NCBI GenBank assembly: GCA_016717205.1
Contig: JADKGC010000015.1
Span: 1-64,000, forward strand
DNA: 64,000 bases
Direction: 5' to 3'
From: Candidatus Flexifilum breve
Lineage (GTDB): Bacteria > Chloroflexota > Anaerolineae > Aggregatilineales > Phototrophicaceae
Shown: positions 52,557-61,277 of the stretch, piece after piece
How positions within the stretch are numbered: position 1 is the first letter of the stretch
Layout of the letters: every line of letters begins with the position of its first letter
The notes under the pieces: generated by a model
What the model was told of the DNA's origin: nothing
Seen by the model: the letters and a program-made list of their open reading frames with translations, nothing else
Database searches by the model: none
Position numbers and translations under genes: made by a program

Positions 52557-53480
52557 ATGCTGGAGCAGTTGATTGCCGCCAACTACGGTTTGACGAACGT
52601 CCGCCTGACGCCTGCGCCGCGTGGTTTTGTCGCGGAGACGTATTATGTGGACAGCGACTCCGGTCGCTATTTCGCCAAGTTCGTCAAACCATCGCTTGAT
52701 GCACCGTCGATTGCGCCGACTTTGCCCGTGCTGCGCGAACTGCGGCAGTTGGGGGTCGAGCAGATCACGTATCCGCTTTCGGCGCTGGACGGACGGCTGA
52801 GCATCGACCTGAACGGCGGGCTGTTGGTGCTGTTCAACTATGTGGCGGGTGAGTGGGTCTTCGATTTCCCGTTCGAGCCGTATGTCCGGTTGCTGGCCAG
52901 CATTCATGGGCTGTCTGATCAGATTCAGACGCCGCTGCCGCGCGAAACCTTTGAACTGACGTTCATGAACGACCTGTTGGCGGTCTGCGAACGGTTGTGG
53001 ACGGACACTTTTGCTCACCCGCAGGAACACGCGCTGGCGCAGTGGGCCAGCGCGCGGCGCAGCGACCTGCTGCGCGATATCGGCATCGCGGAAGCGACGG
53101 TCAAACAACTTCGGTCAGCCGACCTGCCCTTCATCCTGACACATGGCGATGCGCCGGGGAACATTCTCTACGATGGGCAGCAGGTGTTGCTGGTCGATTG
53201 GGATACGGTGCTGTTGGCGCCGCGCGAACGGGATACATGGTTTCACCGCCATGATGCCAATTTTCTGCCGCTCTACCGCCAATTCGTGCCCGAGTACGAT
53301 TTCGACCCGACTGCCTATCGTTTCTACCTCTACAAGCGCTATCTTGAAGATGCGCTTGGGTTTTTCGACAAGGTACTAGCCCCGACCAGCACCGACTCGG
53401 AGAAAAGCCATAATTTCGGCGAATTGATCAACGACTGTGAGGGTTGGCTGCGCCCACTGATGGATCGTGAACGAGATTAA
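52557..53480 (+). CDS. Aminoglycoside-phosphotransferase-fold kinase
   Basis: This 307-residue protein has the APH/choline-kinase fold: FAKFVKPSLD with the ATP Lys, LTHGDAPGNILYD as the Brenner motif (catalytic Asp and metal Asn), and VLLVDWDTVLLAPRERDTWF with the metal Asp. The substrate is unknown and resistance should not be assumed. It begins 3 bases after proS, so the two are probably co-transcribed. Confidence 0.85.
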   Translation: MLEQLIAANYGLTNVRLTPAPRGFVAETYYVDSDSGRYFAKFVKPSLDAPSIAPTLPVLRELRQLGVEQITYPLSALDGRLSIDLNGGLLVLFNYVAGEWVFDFPFEPYVRLLASIHGLSDQIQTPLPRETFELTFMNDLLAVCERLWTDTFAHPQEHALAQWASARRSDLLRDIGIAEATVKQLRSADLPFILTHGDAPGNILYDGQQVLLVDWDTVLLAPRERDTWFHRHDANFLPLYRQFVPEYDFDPTAYRFYLYKRYLEDALGFFDKVLAPTSTDSEKSHNFGELINDCEGWLRPLMDRERD

Positions 53481-53515
53481 GTGCTTCATCAGGTAACTTG
53501 TTGAATATGGGATTT

Positions 53516-53543
53516 GTAGGGGCGCACGGCCGTGCGCCCCTAC
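53516..53543. repeat. Perfect 28-base family-A palindrome, copy 2
   Basis: It is identical over all 28 bases to the palindrome at 39700-39727 (arm GTAGGGGCGCACGG), and is placed 36 bases after a stop codon. Confidence 0.9.
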
Positions 53544-53643
53544 AGATAACCGGGTTCGTTTGGGACGACTTACCGAACGGATCCCAAAACCTCAAAAGGA
53601 AACACGCCGCGGCGCGTCCCACCGCAGTTTTCAACTGCCAACG

Positions 53644-54789
53644 CTACGGGATGCCCCACACGTAAATCGCGCCGACCGCGTCGAACAGCAGAATCAGGCG
53701 GGCGTCGTCCGTCCAGCGCACATCGTAGATTTGGCGTGTGCCGATGTCGAGCGGCGCTTGGCTCAACTGCGTGCCCGTGACTTCATTCAGATTCCAGAGA
53801 TATACGCCGCGGTTGAGCGTCGAGGTGATGAGCAGCGCGCCATCCGGCGAAAAGGCCGCGGCCACGCCATCGCCCGCCGTATCCGGCATGATGCCAATCA
53901 GTGTGGCGTCCGGCGCGTTCCACAGCGTCAGCCCGTCGGAGCGGCTGCCTGCCAGCAGGTAACGCCCGTCACCGCTGAACTGCATCACATCCGAACCACG
54001 CGTATCTAGGGTGACCGGGGCGGCGTCCGGCGTCCACAGGGCGACGCTCGTGCCCATCCCGAGCGCGATGGTTGCGCTATCTGGGGCAAAGCCGGTGCGC
54101 AGAATCTCCGCCGCGTCCGTTTCAGCTAATAGGGTGCGCGGCTGCCAGTCCCATAAGCGCGCGCGGCCATCGGCGGCGGTCGAGGCGATATACACGCCGT
54201 TGGGGGCAAAGGCCAGCGTATTGATGCGCCCACTGTGCGCGTTGATCGTCACCTGTGCCTGTCGCTCCAGCGTATTCCATACGCGGATCGTGCCATCGGT
54301 GCCGCCGAGGGCGAGCAGCCCGGCGTTGGCATCATACGCGGCGACGCCCGAGAACGCGCTGTGCCCGCTGAACTGGTTGATCTGCTGCCCGGTCAGCGCA
54401 TTGTAGATCGCGACGCGCCCGGACGTTTCCACGCCGTACATTTCGGTTTTGTCGGGGGAATAGAAGACGCGCACCGCGTCGCCGCGCCCAGTGTAAAACA
54501 GCGGTTCCCCGGTGAGTAAATTCCACTGCGCCAGTTGATCGATGTTGATCGCCGCGAGCGCGGTCGAATCGGGGGAGAGCGCGGCGTCAAACCACGTCGC
54601 CACCACATCCGGCGGATCGATGCGGCCGAGATAGCGGATGGAATCGACGTTCTCCAACGTAATCGGTTGATTGCCCGTCACCCATGCGGGTGCGGTGAGC
54701 GTCGGCGCGTTGCGCGCCTCCGGCGTCACGGGAGCGGGTGTGCCGCAAGCGGCCAGCGCCAGCACGAACAGCAGTAGGATGTGCCTCAT
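53644..54789 (-). CDS. WD40-repeat lipoprotein
   Basis: ATG 54789 gives MRHILLLFVLALAACGTPAP, a lipoprotein signal with LAAC lipobox, so the protein is lipid-anchored outside the membrane. The body is about seven WD40-like blades (LLALGGTDGTIRVWNTLERQ, NGVYIASTAADGRARLWDW, GRYLLAGSRSDGLTLWNA, DGALLITSTLNRGVYLWNLN). Its ATG overlaps the stop of the Ser/Thr kinase (TAATG), so it is coupled to it and may act as a partner or ligand-side module. Confidence 0.85.
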   Translation of the reverse strand: MRHILLLFVLALAACGTPAPVTPEARNAPTLTAPAWVTGNQPITLENVDSIRYLGRIDPPDVVATWFDAALSPDSTALAAINIDQLAQWNLLTGEPLFYTGRGDAVRVFYSPDKTEMYGVETSGRVAIYNALTGQQINQFSGHSAFSGVAAYDANAGLLALGGTDGTIRVWNTLERQAQVTINAHSGRINTLAFAPNGVYIASTAADGRARLWDWQPRTLLAETDAAEILRTGFAPDSATIALGMGTSVALWTPDAAPVTLDTRGSDVMQFSGDGRYLLAGSRSDGLTLWNAPDATLIGIMPDTAGDGVAAAFSPDGALLITSTLNRGVYLWNLNEVTGTQLSQAPLDIGTRQIYDVRWTDDARLILLFDAVGAIYVWGIP

Positions 54790-57071
54790 TATCCCTCGGG
54801 TTGGGCGGCGAAGATGTGCATGTTGCCGACAGAGACGCCGTAATCGAGAATTTGTTCCAATCCGCACTCGCCTTCAAACGGCTCGACCTGCCCGTTCTCA
54901 TTGAGATCGATGCCGGAGACCAGCGCCTGCGCCAGCATGGTCGATTCGACCAGATTCGGCTGGGCAGCGGCCACACTGTCGGCGGTGAGAATGGCCGTTT
55001 CCAGCGTCACCACCTGATCTTTCCACTGGCTGGCGTTCGCCACGCAAATGCGGATCAGTTCGGCCTGGCTCTGAATGAGCGCGTTCGAGTCCGGGGCGTT
55101 GACGGCGGCGTCGAGCCGCTCCCACATCGCTTCGACAAAGAACATGACGCCGAAACCGCGGCCGGGATTTTCGCCGCGACCGTTGCCGTCGTAGTCTTCG
55201 CGCGTGCCGTTCAGCGTGTTGATCGTATGTTCGGCGTGGGCGCGCATGCTGCCGACGCTCGTCGCGCCCGCAGCGAGACCGGAATGCCGCGCGGCGATTT
55301 CGGCTTCGGTCAGTGCGCCATCGAGCAGACTGCCGTCGTAAGCGGGTTCAGCCGTGGATGCATAGTCTTGCTCGCCCGCGGGGGCGGCGCTCGCTCCAGC
55401 ACTGGGATCGACCAGAATGTCCCGCAGCGCCTGTGTCACTTCGACCGGGACGCGGCCGCTGTAAGCGATGGCGATGGCGGGCGGGGCGGCGCTCGGATCA
55501 TCCAGCCCGATCAGCACGCTGTTGTACAGAGCAGGCAGCACCGACTCGTCCTCAGCGCGATAGGTCAGCGCGCCGTTGCCGAGCGCGTCGAGCGTGATCT
55601 CGCCGAGGCTCAACACCTGCTGGGTGCTTGTATTCTGCAGCCACGCCGTATACACCTGTCCCTGCGGCGGCACGCGCACGTCGGTCAACTGCACGTTGAC
55701 CGTATCGCCGAGCGTGGTCGTCGTGCTGAAGTTCGTCCGCCCGAAGTTGGGTTCGGCGGGGGTGGGCAGCAGGACGACAGGCGGTTGCGTTGGCTGCGCG
55801 GCTTGTCCAGTTGGCACGCCTATGTTTTGCGGCGGAGTGCGATCATCATCTGGCGCGCGGTTGTTCTGGCTCACGACGATCAACACGACGACGACGATCA
55901 GCACGGCGATGATCGCGAAGCCGCCGAGCAGCACGAGCGGATTCGTCCCCTGCTGTGTGATGATGGTCGGTTGCGGCGGTGGATAGGTCGGGTACTGCGG
56001 ATACACCCCCGGCGGCGGCGTCTGTCCCGGCGGATACGTCCCCGGTGGCGGCGTTTGCCCCGGCGCATAGCTCCCCGGTTGGGGTGTTTGCCCCGGCACA
56101 TACACGCCCGGCGGCGGGGTCGGAATGCCCGGATACGATCCCGTTTCGACGGGTGGTGGCGTGCTGGGCGTCGGCTGCGTCGGTACACTTCCCTGCGGGA
56201 AGATGAAGGTATTCGCCGATGGCGTTTTGCTCAATTCGCCGCGAATGGCGAGACCGAAGTCTTCGGCGAACGCCTGCGCGGTCGGGTAGCGGTCGGTGGG
56301 ACTCTTGGCGAGGATGCGGCGCATGACCGTGTCGACATCGCCGGGCAGCGCGGGATTCACTTCGCAGATCGGCGGGATCGGCGCGCTGACATGCTTGAAG
56401 ACGACTTGCATCGGCGTATCGGCTGGATACGGCTGCTTGCCCGTCAGCATCTCAAACACCACGACGCCGAGCGAATACAGATCGCTGCGGTTGTCGACGG
56501 CCAGCCCCTGCGCCTGTTCTGGCGACATGTAGGCGGGTGTGCCGACCAGCCCACCCGTGATGGTGAGCGACTGCCCGCCCGCCCCGCCTTCGATCAGCTT
56601 GACGATGCCGAAATCGGCGAGCAGGGCGTGACCTTCGCGGTCGAGCAGGATGTTATCCGGCTTGATATCGCGGTGAATGATGCCCTGACGATGGGCGTAA
56701 TCCAGCGCTCCGGCCACCTGCTTGAGGATCGTCTCGACTTCGCGCGGCGGTACGAGGCCGCGCCGCACGCGGTCGCTGACCGAACCCCCGTCGATGTACG
56801 CCATCACCAGATACAGCACGCCGTTTTCGTCACCATAATCGTAAAGCGGCAGAATGTGCGGGTGCTGTAAGCGGGCAATCGTGCGCGCTTCGAGGCGGAA
56901 ACGCTCGACAAACTGATCGTCCTGACCGGGGTGCGGTGGCAGAACCTTGATCGCGACGTTGCGCTCAATGTCGGATTGGTGTGCCTTGTAGACCGTCGCC
57001 ATGCCCCCATGCCCGATGAGCTTGGTGACGTCGTATTTGCCGAGTTTTTGTCCGACCAATGAAGCGGCCAC
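54789..57071 (-). CDS. PknB-like Ser/Thr protein kinase, membrane-spanning
   Basis: This 760-residue kinase has the Gly loop LIGHGGMATVYKA, the ATP Lys in NVAIKVLPPH, the catalytic loop IIHRDIKPDNILLD, the DFG motif (LADFGIVKL) and GTPAYMSPEQAQG, ending at about 275. A Pro/Gly/Tyr-rich linker with repeated PPPGTYPPGQT units follows, then one membrane helix (LVLLGGFAIIAVLIVVVVLI). The extracytoplasmic part has an anti-sigma (RskA)-like beta domain and a helical C-terminal domain with acidic DLNENGQVEP. GTG 57071 has AAGGAT upstream and follows rsgA after 11 bases. The exported part should be the sensor. Confidence 0.9.
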   Translation of the reverse strand: MAASLVGQKLGKYDVTKLIGHGGMATVYKAHQSDIERNVAIKVLPPHPGQDDQFVERFRLEARTIARLQHPHILPLYDYGDENGVLYLVMAYIDGGSVSDRVRRGLVPPREVETILKQVAGALDYAHRQGIIHRDIKPDNILLDREGHALLADFGIVKLIEGGAGGQSLTITGGLVGTPAYMSPEQAQGLAVDNRSDLYSLGVVVFEMLTGKQPYPADTPMQVVFKHVSAPIPPICEVNPALPGDVDTVMRRILAKSPTDRYPTAQAFAEDFGLAIRGELSKTPSANTFIFPQGSVPTQPTPSTPPPVETGSYPGIPTPPPGVYVPGQTPQPGSYAPGQTPPPGTYPPGQTPPPGVYPQYPTYPPPQPTIITQQGTNPLVLLGGFAIIAVLIVVVVLIVVSQNNRAPDDDRTPPQNIGVPTGQAAQPTQPPVVLLPTPAEPNFGRTNFSTTTTLGDTVNVQLTDVRVPPQGQVYTAWLQNTSTQQVLSLGEITLDALGNGALTYRAEDESVLPALYNSVLIGLDDPSAAPPAIAIAYSGRVPVEVTQALRDILVDPSAGASAAPAGEQDYASTAEPAYDGSLLDGALTEAEIAARHSGLAAGATSVGSMRAHAEHTINTLNGTREDYDGNGRGENPGRGFGVMFFVEAMWERLDAAVNAPDSNALIQSQAELIRICVANASQWKDQVVTLETAILTADSVAAAQPNLVESTMLAQALVSGIDLNENGQVEPFEGECGLEQILDYGVSVGNMHIFAAQPEG

Positions 57072-57082
57072 GTGGTCAATCC

Positions 57083-58027
57083 TTAGCTGATTGCGTATGC
57101 TTCTTCGAGCTCTTCGCGGAGACTGACGTAGCTCCGGTAGCGTGAGCGGTGGATGCTGCCAGCGACGACCGCGCGGCGCACGGCGCAGCCCGGTTCCTGA
57201 CGGTGATGGCAGTCGCGGAAGCGGCATTCGCGCACATACGGCGCGATCTCGCGGAAATAGGCGTCCAGCTCTTCCGGCTCGACGTCCCAGATATTGAGCG
57301 TGCGAATCCCCGGTGTGTCGGCGAGATAGCCGCCCACCGCCAGTTTGACCAGTTCGCTGTCGCGCGTGGTGTGCACGCCTTCTTCGCTGAAGCCGCTCAC
57401 GCTTTTGACGGCGCGACCCAGCCCCGGTTCGACGGCGTTGAGCAGACTGCTCTTGCCTACGCCCGACGGCCCGGTGAACACGGAGATCTTACCGCGCAAG
57501 CGGTCGGTGAGCGCGTCCACGCCGATTCGTTCCAGCGCGCTCGTGTAGATGACCGGGTAGCCCAGCGTGATATAGGGCGCGAACCGTTCTTCCGTTTCGG
57601 CGCGGTCGGCGAGGTCGATTTTGTTGATGACGATGATGAGGTCGCTGATGCCGGATTTTTCGCCGACGACGAGGAAGCGGTCGAGCAGCTTGAGACTGGG
57701 CGGGGGCTGCGCGGCGGCGAAGACGAACAGCGCCTGATCGGCGTTGGCGATGATGACGTGTTCCCGCTCCGGTGAGCCAGCACCTCGGCTGCCTTCGGTG
57801 CGCAGCGCGCGGGAAATCACGCTGTGGCGTTCCTCGACGGCCTCGACCACGCCCGTCAGATCCTCAAACGCGGTGATCTGCACCCGGTCGCCGATCGCGG
57901 CAATGTCGGAAGCCTGCGCGTCTTCACGCAGTTTCCCGCGTAAGCGACACATATAGATGGTGCCTTCATCCACCTCCACCCAAAAGAATCCGCTTTGCTC
58001 TTTGACCACCAAACCTTGTCGATCCAA
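57083..58027 (-). CDS. rsgA: Ribosome small subunit-dependent GTPase A
   Basis: This 314-residue circularly permuted GTPase has an N-terminal OB fold, G4 as VINKIDLAD, G1 as FTGPSGVGKSSLLNAV, G2/G3 with HTTRDSELVKL and LADTPGIRTL, and the C-terminal zinc site CRFRDCHHRQEPGCAVR. It helps late 30S assembly. The Ser/Thr kinase follows 11 bases downstream, a linkage of rsgA and pknB also common in other bacteria. Confidence 0.95.
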   Translation of the reverse strand: MDRQGLVVKEQSGFFWVEVDEGTIYMCRLRGKLREDAQASDIAAIGDRVQITAFEDLTGVVEAVEERHSVISRALRTEGSRGAGSPEREHVIIANADQALFVFAAAQPPPSLKLLDRFLVVGEKSGISDLIIVINKIDLADRAETEERFAPYITLGYPVIYTSALERIGVDALTDRLRGKISVFTGPSGVGKSSLLNAVEPGLGRAVKSVSGFSEEGVHTTRDSELVKLAVGGYLADTPGIRTLNIWDVEPEELDAYFREIAPYVRECRFRDCHHRQEPGCAVRRAVVAGSIHRSRYRSYVSLREELEEAYAIS

Positions 58028-58148
58028 GCATTCCCCCTCATGTCTAACACTGTTGTTATTCTACACAGATTCCCTGGTTTCCGATGCTTATTCATCATTT
58101 TTACAGCTTTTGATCAGCACGTATTATTTCAAAACGCCGCCGCGTCTG

Positions 58149-58157
58149 TGCTATGAT
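58149..58157 (+). promoter_or_regulatory. Extended -10 for the DsbA-like gene
   Basis: TGCTATGAT (58149-58157) fits an extended -10, 35 bases before GTG 58193. The -35 is not clear. Confidence 0.4.
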
Positions 58158-58192
58158 AAGGAACGTCTTGGAAGACGAGAGGCTTTTCTAAC

Positions 58193-59038
58193 GTGCAAAA
58201 TGATTTGAATCCCACTCCTAACGAAGCGCCTGTGATCCCGGAAACTGCACCTATTCCCACCCCAGCGACTCCGGTTGTCACCGTGCAGCCCGCCACCCTG
58301 AACTATATTGTCGTCGGGTTGGTGTGCCTCGTCATCGGGGCGATTATGGGGATGGTGATTGCGCAGCGCATGGAATCGAGCGCAGGCATCGATCAGACGC
58401 AGGTCGAGGCGATCATCAACAGCGCGGTCGCGACCGCCGTCGCCGCTGTGCCGCAGAATACCGCCGCCACCGCGCAGGGCTTGAACGAGAATACCGTGTA
58501 CACGGTGTCGACTGAAGGCGATCCGTTCGTCGGGCCGGAAGACGCGCCAATCACGATTGTTGAATTCGGTGATTTCCGCTGCGGGTACTGCCGCCGCCAC
58601 TTTGAAGAGACGTTCGAACCGCTGCTCGCTGCCTATGAAGGCGAAGTGCGCTATGTGTTCCGCGACTACCCGATCCTCTCGCAGGAATCGCTGGTCGCCG
58701 CCTTGGCTGCCGAGTGCGCGCATGATCAGGGCGCGTTCTGGGAATTCCACGACCGCGTGTACTCGAACCAGAATGTGCTGACGCGCGAACAGTTCATCAG
58801 CTATGCGACCGAGCTGGGGTTGGATACGGCAACCTTCACGACGTGTTTGGACGAGCAGCAGCATCTGGACGAAGTGGTGCAGGATTATCAGGATGGGCAG
58901 ACGCTCGGCGTCGGTGGTACGCCGACCTTCTTCATCAACGGCAAGCCGCTGATCGGCGCGCAGCCCTATTCGCAGTTCCAATTGCGCTTCGACGCCGAAC
59001 TCGCCGCCGCCACGACCAGCACCGCCGGTACGAATTAG
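58193..59038 (+). CDS. Membrane-anchored DsbA-family thiol oxidoreductase
   Basis: This 281-residue protein has one membrane helix (about 38-60), a linker, then a DsbA/thioredoxin fold with FGDFRCGYCRRHFEETFEPL (CxxC), the inserted helical domain (AAECAHDQGAFWEFHDRVYS) and the cis-Pro loop GVGGTPTFFINGKPLIGAQP. It should make or shuffle disulfides in exported proteins. GTG start 58193; rsgA is divergent. Confidence 0.9.
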   Translation: MQNDLNPTPNEAPVIPETAPIPTPATPVVTVQPATLNYIVVGLVCLVIGAIMGMVIAQRMESSAGIDQTQVEAIINSAVATAVAAVPQNTAATAQGLNENTVYTVSTEGDPFVGPEDAPITIVEFGDFRCGYCRRHFEETFEPLLAAYEGEVRYVFRDYPILSQESLVAALAAECAHDQGAFWEFHDRVYSNQNVLTREQFISYATELGLDTATFTTCLDEQQHLDEVVQDYQDGQTLGVGGTPTFFINGKPLIGAQPYSQFQLRFDAELAAATTSTAGTN

Positions 59039-59042
59039 TTCA

Positions 59043-59078
59043 GCCTCACCCCGAACCCCTCTCCTACGGGAGAGGGGC
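59043..59078. repeat. Truncated family-B repeat ahead of DUF1232 gene
   Basis: GCCTCACCCCGAACCCCTCT with CCTACGGGAGAGGGG ends 16 bases before the next start codon, so the repeat forms most of the leader of that gene. Confidence 0.7.
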
Positions 59079-59093
59079 AGGTTGACGCCTCAC

Positions 59094-59381
59094 ATGTTTG
59101 ACCGCATCCGCGCGTTCACCAGACAGATCAAACGCGAAATCGCTGTCTATCGGTTGGTACTGGCCGATGCGCGCACGCCGCTCCCCGCGAAGATCGCGCT
59201 TGGCGCGGCTATTGGCTATCTGCTGCTGCCGTTCGATCTGATTCCCGATTTCATTCCCGTGTTAGGTCAACTCGATGATCTGCTGATTGTGCCGGGGCTG
59301 GTGTGGCTGGCGCTACGCCTGATTCCGCGTGCGGTAGTCGAAGAAGCACGAGCAAGAACTTTAAGCGAGCTGTCTTTATAA
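59094..59381 (+). CDS. DUF1232 (YkvA-like) small membrane protein
   Basis: This 95-residue protein has the DUF1232 core LPAKIALGAAIGYLLLPFDL followed by IPDFIPVLGQLDDLLIVPG. Two hydrophobic segments suggest membrane association. Function unknown. ATG 59094 was chosen over an in-frame TTG in the repeat. Confidence 0.85.
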   Translation: MFDRIRAFTRQIKREIAVYRLVLADARTPLPAKIALGAAIGYLLLPFDLIPDFIPVLGQLDDLLIVPGLVWLALRLIPRAVVEEARARTLSELSL

Positions 59382-59412
59382 CCTTGACTAGTTAAGGTTA
59401 TTTGAATATACT
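59376..59412 (+). promoter_or_regulatory. Palindromic operator overlapping promoter of XRE gene
   Basis: ATAACCTT (59376-59383) and AAGGTTAT (59392-59399) are perfect inverted arms. TTGACT (59382-59387) and TATACT (59407-59412), 19 bases apart, overlap and follow it. The arrangement suits self-repression by the HTH protein encoded 7 bases later. Confidence 0.5.
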
Positions 59413-59418
59413 GGAGTC

Positions 59419-59985
59419 ATGATGGCGATTCGAAGCCGTCTGCGGCATTTAATAACTGAATATGAGACCAAGACGGGTAGAAAACTTCCCATTAGTGTAT
59501 TAGCACGCGAGCTTGGAATGTCCGAGAATACACTACTCAATTTGGCAAGTAATACGACTCAACGTTTTGATGCTCCAGTCTTGGACAAGTTATGTAAGTT
59601 TTTCGGAGTGCCTCTAAGTGAACTGCTCGTATATGAAAATGAGGAGACAACAAAAATGACTACAAGATATAAGTTACCTCAGGATACTACCGAAGCAAAC
59701 GCACAGTTGAAGATGAAAATGTCGGGAATTATCGAGGAGATGCCAGAGGTTTTTACGTCGCATCAATTCATATTAAAATTCGCCCACTTAAATCAGCAAG
59801 AATATGTTGGTGCACTAGCTGCGTACGCTGTCACTTCAAACGCACCATTTCAGATCGTGCACGGAAACTTGTCCAAATATTTACACGACTTCCCTCAGTT
59901 GGTCGAACAAACTTCTCCAGCTGTGCCGAGCATAGACATTTTTGGTGAGGCGCAGTTATGCGCACAATGGCGACGCAAGCGTTAG
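59419..59985 (+). CDS. XRE-like HTH protein with unknown C-terminal domain
   Basis: Residues about 5-72 form a Cro/C1-type HTH: LPISVLARELGMSENTLLNL with LASNTTQRFDAPVLDKLCKF. The remaining 115 residues (from MTTRYKLPQDTTEANAQLKM) contain KFAHLNQQEYVGALAAYAVT and match no family I know. The gene is clearly more AT-rich than its neighbours, begins a short AT-rich patch that reaches the tRNAs, and lies beside an operator-like palindrome. Transfer by a mobile element is likely. Confidence 0.75.
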   Translation: MMAIRSRLRHLITEYETKTGRKLPISVLARELGMSENTLLNLASNTTQRFDAPVLDKLCKFFGVPLSELLVYENEETTKMTTRYKLPQDTTEANAQLKMKMSGIIEEMPEVFTSHQFILKFAHLNQQEYVGALAAYAVTSNAPFQIVHGNLSKYLHDFPQLVEQTSPAVPSIDIFGEAQLCAQWRRKR

Positions 59986-60032
59986 GAAGCAGAAATCAGA
60001 AAGTCTTTTAAAAAACGATATAAATATATTAT

Positions 60033-60104
60033 TGGGTACGATAGGATTCGAACCTATGACTTACCGTTTATGAGACGGTTTTTCTACCGCTGAAATACGT
60101 ACCC
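60033..60104 (-). tRNA. tRNA-Met (CAT)
   Basis: On the minus strand the acceptor arms GGGTACG and CGTACCC, the anticodon arm ACCGT-CTCATAA-ACGGT (anticodon CAT) and the T loop GGTTCGAATCC are complete in 72 bases. The start GGGTACG and the loop favour elongator Met, but an Ile tRNA read through lysidine cannot be excluded. Confidence 0.9.
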
Positions 60105-60151
60105 TTATGCCTAGTGATTTTACGTATGCCTTGAGTTAAGGTCAATACTCT

Positions 60152-60550
60152 ATGCCTACTTGCCTAATCTGCGACAATTCCCTTACCGGAAAGCAGCGCC
60201 GTTTTTGCTCAGCAAAATGCAAGAACGACTACCATCAAAGTTACCCGACTCAACAGCTACGCGGACTACGGCGAAAAATCGAACTCATTCTTTTGCAGGG
60301 TGGTAGATGTACGCGATGCGGCTATGACAAAAACTTAGCGGCTCTGTCATTTCATCACAGAGAGCGCGATCAGAAGAATCACAAACTGGATGTCAGGAGC
60401 CTATCAAACAGAACACTCGACGCTGTAATGAGCGAGTTTTCCAAATGCGAGTTACTTTGTATGAATTGTCATCTGGAACTACATAACCCGCAGCTGAATA
60501 TTGAGGAACTTCGAAGTGATACGAGGGTTGTAGATTTGTTTATCAAATGA
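60152..60550 (+). CDS. HNH-endonuclease-like zinc protein within the tRNA cluster
   Basis: This 132-residue protein has an N-terminal CxxC..CxxxC zinc part (CLICDNSLTGKQRRFCSAKC) and an HNH core: GGRCTRCGYDKNLAALSFHH, then CELLCMNCHLELHN with the last His. Such small HNH proteins are often homing or phage-type endonucleases. It is opposite in strand to the tRNAs on both sides and is AT-rich, so it looks like an insertion between tRNA genes. Confidence 0.82.
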   Translation: MPTCLICDNSLTGKQRRFCSAKCKNDYHQSYPTQQLRGLRRKIELILLQGGRCTRCGYDKNLAALSFHHRERDQKNHKLDVRSLSNRTLDAVMSEFSKCELLCMNCHLELHNPQLNIEELRSDTRVVDLFIK

Positions 60551-60553
60551 AAA

Positions 60554-60625
60554 AGCAGGTGGGGGGATTCGAACCCCTCTCAGTCACCTTGGAAGGGTGA
60601 AGTGCTACCGTTACACCACACCTGC
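60554..60625 (-). tRNA. tRNA-Gly (TCC)
   Basis: On the minus strand the acceptor arms GCAGGTG and CACCTGC, the anticodon arm CACCC-TTCCAAG-style loop with anticodon TCC, and GGTTCGAATCC in the T loop form a complete 72-base tRNA. Confidence 0.92.
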
Positions 60626-60676
60626 ATTTGTGAGGCATTCTAGCAGAGACGCGCCTCAAATTCAACCATTTACTTG

Positions 60677-60750
60677 TCGGGGCAGCCGGATTTGAACCGA
60701 CGATCTTTCGCTCCCAAAGCGAACGCGATACCAGGCTTCGCTATGCCCCG
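60677..60750 (-). tRNA. tRNA-Pro (TGG)
   Basis: On the minus strand CGGGGCA...TGCCCCG acceptor arms, TTCGC-TTTGGGA-GCGAA with anticodon TGG, and GGTTCAAATCC in the T loop form a complete 74-base tRNA. Confidence 0.93.
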
Positions 60751-60797
60751 AAATGCAAAGTTAGTATATCAGTGAATCATTTTGACGTAAACGCCTA

Positions 60798-61277
60798 CTA
60801 TTTCCGCTGGCTGAAGATTTTGAGCCACGCTTCGACTTCGGCGGGCGAGGGGTAGACTTCGCTGCTGCGCCCGTCCTTGTCGAGCACATCGTCTTTGTTG
60901 GGGGCTTGCGCGGGCTTAATGAGCTGGGCGAAGTCTTTGCTTTTGATCGCCCGCATTTTGCGCATCCGCGCCGCGTCCAGCACAACGCGATCATTCGACA
61001 CCACCACCCACTCATCGACGTTGCGCGCCGCCTTGATGCGCCCGATCATGATCCGGTCAGCGTCGGTGTTGGCCGCGGCGAACACCACCTCGACGGTCGC
61101 AGTGGACATGCGCGACTTGCCGCCCGTAATCCCCCGATCGAAGATGACGACGCACTTCTTCTTCATGCGCGCCGAAAAGCCGATCAGCTTTTGCACGAGC
61201 TTGGCTTCGTCGTTGGGGTCAGAGAGGGAAATATCCTCAATCTGGCCGATGAGGTTGTGTCCGTCAATCAAGTACAT
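60798..61277 (-). CDS. NYN-domain (YacP-like) ribonuclease candidate
   Basis: This 159-residue protein begins MYLIDGHNLIGQIEDISLSD with the first metal Asp. It has KKCVVIFDRGI and FAAANTDADRIMIGRIKAAR with further acidic residues, and WVVVSNDRVVLDAARMRKMR. This is the NYN/PIN-like pattern of YacP proteins, which are likely RNases. It is the first gene beyond the tRNAs. Confidence 0.82.
   Translation of the reverse strand: MYLIDGHNLIGQIEDISLSDPNDEAKLVQKLIGFSARMKKKCVVIFDRGITGGKSRMSTATVEVVFAAANTDADRIMIGRIKAARNVDEWVVVSNDRVVLDAARMRKMRAIKSKDFAQLIKPAQAPNKDDVLDKDGRSSEVYPSPAEVEAWLKIFSQRK

Noticed and set aside
52557..53480. Antibiotic-resistance aminoglycoside kinase
   Set aside because: The fold is shared by many kinases with other substrates, and nothing here points to a drug.
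54738..56870. Long plus-strand open frame opposite the Ser/Thr kinase
   Set aside because: The kinase on the minus strand has all catalytic motifs; the opposite frame is Arg-rich and without any recognisable domain.
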